Shown here: one piece after another, positions 60,023-64,000 of the stretch
Numbering within the stretch: position 1 is the first letter of the stretch
How the letters are laid out: each line of letters opens with the position of its first letter
Origin: Henningerozyma blattae CBS 6284
Lineage: Eukaryota > Ascomycota > Saccharomycetes > Saccharomycetales > Saccharomycetaceae
Reading direction: 5' to 3'
DNA: 64,000 bases
Assembly (NCBI RefSeq): GCF_000315915.1
Contig: NC_020186.1
Span: 62,001 to 126,000, forward strand
Notes under the pieces: model-generated
Told to the model about the DNA's origin: nothing
The model's input: only the letters and a program-made list of their open reading frames with translations
Databases searched by the model: none
Made by a program: the position numbers and the translations under genes

Positions 60023-61568
60023 GATTTTATTATATAGTGGTCTGGCTAGTATTTTACAGATGACTATAACTCTGATTATTCTTATAACTATAATTTACTT
60101 ATCTTATTCTGTGTAATTCTATATAGATGCCTCATGGGCATAGCTTTATATACAAGCGAGTTTACGCGTCGCAACATGTTGACGCGAACGTCTCTGATTT
60201 AGTTAGGTCTTGTAAGCTCCTAACCCATGACACAGTGTACTGACGGTATCACTATGTCACAGATTTTTTTTAGAAAATAGTTGCTTTGAAAAAATATGGT
60301 CAATTTAATAACTATTTTTTACAATTTTACAGTAGAGAATTGATTTGATATTTTGAATAAATCTTAGTAATTAAAAAAAAGCCACTATCCTAAAATTGAA
60401 ATTTTGATAATAAGCTGATATAAATATAATTGATAATGTTTCTCTAGAAACTAATGACATCTTATAAATAACTTTTTAAATCCTGCGATGGGAAGTATGG
60501 TAATTTTAAAATTGTGTTATAAAAATAAGTTAGATTAAAATGTTTTTTAAATAATGTTTATATAGTTAAAAATCTAGTTAATGTTCATATAGATAATAGG
60601 TCAAGTAATAACATCAAACACGAATAATTATTAAAACAAAAAAAGAAATATTTCATATTAACTGAGGTATATTTCAATAAGGACGAAAATTTGATGTAAT
60701 GTATTTCTGTATATATATATGTTAGGTATATAAAGAGTTTAATTTCCTTTTTTATTTTTTTCTTTCCATTTATAAGCAATATAGAAGGTATTGTTATCAA
60801 AGACAATTTGATCTGCAGTTAACTTACTAATCCATTGAATTAAACAAGAGAAGGAGTATATTAGTTAAAATAAATAATAAATACGAACAGGTAATTTTAT
60901 TTTTTTATTCTTACTAAATAAATGGAGCAAAAATGTTTATTAGCAAAGTTTGATGTGATAAAAAGATAAATTACATAAGATATATTATATTGTAGGAAAA
61001 AAAAAGGATATATATATAGTTACAGATCAATGAAAAAGATAATAATCATAAGATTATTTTAGACAAAATAAAAGAATTGAGATAGGAGAATAAGTATGAA
61101 AAAAAATAATTTAATCAAATTTTTATGCATCTCTAATAAGGAAAATAACTTTTTTATTTATTTTTTTTTTTTTATTTTATTTTTTTTATTTGTTTGTAGA
61201 AATAAAATTCTCAAATTAATAAACCCATCATCGTAAGAACAAATCTAACAAATGATAATTTTTAATAAGATAAAATAACAATTAGGGAATTACAATTAGA
61301 GAAGGAAAAAAAAGAAAAAAAAGAATAAAATAAAATAAAAGAAAATAAAATGGAGAAAAGAAAATAACATATGCGAGAAAATTAATAATGCTATGAAGGT
61401 GTGATGATGTAAAAGAAAATGGGAGTATGAGAAATAGGAAAAATAAAAAAATAGGGAGAGATAGACAGAGTTAAAGAGAAAAGGAAAAGAGATTGTTTCA
61501 GTCCATGGATAAAAAAGCAAAGTAGAAACAAATAAAATGTGATATAATAGGTAAAATAAAGACAAAGA
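60023..61568. other. 1.5-kb intergenic between the LTR cluster and WHI3
   Basis: A palindrome GCGTC...CAACATGTTG...GACGC near 60165-60186 and an imperfect inverted repeat near 60230-60260 may be more LTR remnants, since CAACA|TGTTG is also the junction of elements A and B. From 60270 the DNA is AT-rich with long A and T runs (61160-61190, 61300-61345). A 73-codon frame at 60585-60806 has no protein features. No gene called. Confidence 0.5.
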
Positions 61569-62779
61569 TCAATTTTTATTGTAAGTTGCTGAGAAATAAG
61601 TGGAAGCAGCAATGTTTGGATTATTAATCATTACCGAATTATTATTTGAGTTTGGACCTGTTCTTCTACTATTTGGACCTCTTACACCCAAAGGATTTTT
61701 TGAAAAACTTAATCTAATACCACCTTTGTTTGTTGCAGTAGTTCTTTGTAGTTGACTACCGTATAATTCGGCCAAAGCTCTTGTTGCATAACTGACATCT
61801 TCGAATTCTACAAAACACATTGGACCATGACCATTCCCGTTATTATTTTTATTTCTAAAAGATAACCTTCTAAACCCATCTTGAGTTGAAAATAGTTGTC
61901 TTAATTCTTGTTCAGTAGCATCTGGTGGTAAATTACCCACGTATAAAGTATTACAAGGAGGATTTTGATCAGCTGGGTTTGCAGGAGGAGGAACTTTAGC
62001 AAGTAAAGATAAATCAGCTTGAGAGATTGTAGTAGTAGTAGTAGTAGTTGCAGAAGTGGTGGTAGTTGGAGTTTGTGTTGGTGTATTATTTTGATTTGAA
62101 AGGTTTGTATTTGACAAGTTATTTGTAGAAATATTTTTAATTTGAATTGTGTTTGTATTTGTGTTTGTATTTGAATTTGAATTTGAATTTTTTTGATTTG
62201 AAATAGAAGATCTATTTTGATGTAATTTCTGAGGAGTTCCATTTTGAGATAAATTATTCTGTTGAGAATTGAAAGTTGATCTATTTGGATTACCCATTTC
62301 TGCAGTTGCTCTCGGTATTATTGGTTGTGGGGCAGATGGTGATAATTGTTGAATCTGTTGAGTCAATGGGTTAAAAGAATTGATTGGGGTAGTTGCAGAA
62401 ACAATACCATGAGGAGTTGAAACTTGAAGGATGTTATTTTGGTTTACCATATTTGAAGTGATATCCATTGTATGAGAAGAAGTCAAATTTGAATTGGAAG
62501 GTAAGAAGAAAGAAGAAGTTTGTCTATCATTTGAATTCCATTCCAAGCCTGGAGTAGAAGGTTGAGGAGTTCCATTAGTGAAACTATTCATGATGGAAGG
62601 CAAATTCTTAGCACCCCAAATACTATCATTAATATCATCATTTTCCATCAATAGGAATGATTTACCAGCATCTGATTGTTGTAGAGTGGAATCCAAATTG
62701 TTTTGATTATTATCGTTTTGGATTGAATCTATTGTTGGATCATTATTATTTGGAGGAGAATGATTGGACGTGGTGGTGG

Positions 62780-62820
<41 letters not shown>

Positions 62821-63773
62821 GTTATGGTAGTTGATAAATCATGAGTGGAATGGTTTGTTGAATGAAGTAGTTGTGGGGGCACACTTGAAGCCAAGATGTT
62901 TGCCATTGATTGTTGAGGAGATTGATCTGTTGTGAAAGGATCACTAAAGGAGAATCTTGACTTTGTTGGTAATATGCTTGGTCTTTTGGAAGTGTGAGTC
63001 AATTGGTTTGAAGGGGTTATGGAGGCCGACCTGTGGTGGTCGATATTCTGTAGGGCGGAAGAGGTGATATAATCCGGTCTCAATTGGTTTGTATCTTGTG
63101 GGATCAACATCTGTTGTTTAGTATTTTCGTCGATTAACTCGACGTAAGATTTGAAGGGGAAATCGGAACCAAAAAGTTCTGTTTTGGAGTTCAAGATTGA
63201 GGAGTATTGCAAAGCACGTTGCAAGTTGATGAATTTGGCCACGATAACGGTTTCCAATTCATGTTTTTGAATGTTTTCATTGGAAATGTTTGGGGAGATT
63301 GTATTTTGAGTTGCGGAGTTTAAGTTGTTTTCGAAATTGCCACCACCTCCATGTTCTTCGTGTATGAGTTCGACGGTGACTAGATCTTTAGCCAGGGCGA
63401 AGATGGCATGAGCTTCTCTTAGGGATATATCGTTGGGCAAATTTTTTAGTTTTATCAGGTAGGGGCCTTTATGGATGGCTCTAGTTTCATTGATGTTAAT
63501 TTGTTGTGTGGAGTTGTTTAAGGATAAATTTTGCAAGACGGCAGAAAGGTATAATGGCGAGGTCCTTTCATCTGTTGAGGCCAATTTCATGTTTGTATCG
63601 CTGTTGCTGTGAAGTTTGTTGAAAGCAGGAGTGGGTGCGGCGGCGGCGGCGGCGGGAGGAGGAGGAGGTGCTGGAGCAGGAAGAATGTTGTTGTTTGTGG
63701 AGGGTGTTGATAGATGAAGGTTATCTGAGCTTGAAGTGAAATTGTTTTGTAAGAAAATGCTTGAGTTTTCCAT
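61569..63773 (-). CDS. WHI3: RNA-binding cell-cycle regulator Whi3 (or its duplicate Whi4)
   Basis: 734-residue cytoplasmic protein that in S. cerevisiae binds CLN3 mRNA, restrains Start and forms assemblies through its Gln/Asn-rich region. One RRM lies near the C-terminus, about residues 608-695, with [20 protein letters not shown] (RNP2), [23 protein letters not shown] (RNP1) and [17 protein letters not shown]. An N-terminal conserved block near 105-215 begins [29 protein letters not shown], resembling an additional divergent RRM. The middle is Asn/Ser/Thr/Gln-rich with runs of Asn (about 16) and Thr. An Ala run near residue 43 is encoded by GCC/GCG triplets. S. cerevisiae Whi3 has 661 residues. 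Strand agrees with WHI3 (YNL197C). Confidence 0.92.
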
Positions 63774-64000
63774 AATACTTGTTCAAAGGGAGGGAAAGAG
63801 GAGGGAAAGAGAAGGGGAAGAGAAGGGAGCAAGGAGGGAGCGAGGAGGGAGAGGGGAGGGGAAATCAATTACAAATTAAAAGAGAGATAGTTCAAAAGTA
63901 GGATGGTGGGGGGGACACAGAAAGAATAAAGAGGATTTTGGAGTGTGTGACGTGGAGAGTGTGACGTGGAGAGTGTGGCGTGGAGAGTGTAGCGTGTAGC
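63774..64000. promoter_or_regulatory. WHI3 upstream region: purine tract and 14-base repeats
   Basis: GGGA-rich purine tract at about 63785-63860 just upstream of the ATG, then a 14-base tandem repeat GTGTGACGTGGAGA at 63945-63986 (three units, the third with one change, plus a partial fourth). The region is GC-richer than most intergenic DNA here. It is cut by the window end. Confidence 0.6.

Noticed and set aside
60585..60806. 73-codon minus-strand frame near WHI3
   Set aside because: Composition follows AT-rich background; no motif, no synteny support.

Overview
The window is nuclear DNA of a budding yeast of the family Saccharomycetaceae. All the recognisable proteins are close to Saccharomyces cerevisiae proteins (Cdc5, Hrd1, Hsp60, Taf4, Mdm12, Rsr1, Rrn11, Whi3 and others). 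Genes have no evident introns, and intergenic DNA is very AT-rich with many TA and hexamer microsatellites. Two tRNA genes match yeast tRNA-Thr(AGU) and tRNA-Phe(GAA). Gene order suggests a lineage that split off soon after the whole-genome duplication, such as Tetrapisispora or Vanderwaltozyma. The 31-51 kb block interleaves genes that S. cerevisiae keeps on two duplicated tracks (YMR001-008 and YOL003-013), yet it lacks most genes of the YOL track. That genus guess is inference.

Layout. 0.2-6.1 kb: an ArfGAP (Gcs1/Sps18 family), SPS19 and PSY2, in the order and orientation of S. cerevisiae YNL204C-YNL202W-YNL201C. 6.8-11.4 kb: RSR1, a HOC1/OCH1-type mannosyltransferase, and an acidic protein I do not recognise. 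11.4-18.5 kb is gene-poor and holds one PIR cell-wall protein. 18.5-23.2 kb: three tandem short-chain dehydrogenases, the middle one with a lost cofactor glycine motif. 23.2-25.8 kb: two diverged LTR-like repeats and tRNA-Thr. 25.8-30.8 kb: S-adenosylmethionine synthetase with a methionine-type promoter module, a PEBP protein and a PSP1-family protein, which is an exact inversion of YLR177W-YLR180W.

31.3-50.9 kb: PFA4, CDC5, a GC-raised structured intergenic segment, AIM34, MDM12, MVP1, TAF4, two phospholipases B and HRD1. 51.6-57.5 kb: RRN11, HSP60 and a second unrecognised protein. 57.5-61.6 kb is gene-free apart from tRNA-Phe, next to a cluster of LTR-like sequences. 61.6-63.8 kb: WHI3.

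Most genes are independent housekeeping functions, as usual in yeast. The functional groupings visible are the SDR array, the secreted PIR and PLB proteins, and the ER/membrane set (HRD1, MDM12, PFA4, MVP1). The candidates most worth a second look are the structured GC-raised segment at 35.6-36.6 kb and the SDR array with its middle probable pseudoenzyme and unusual upstream palindromes. There is a 20-N assembly gap at 18393-18412.
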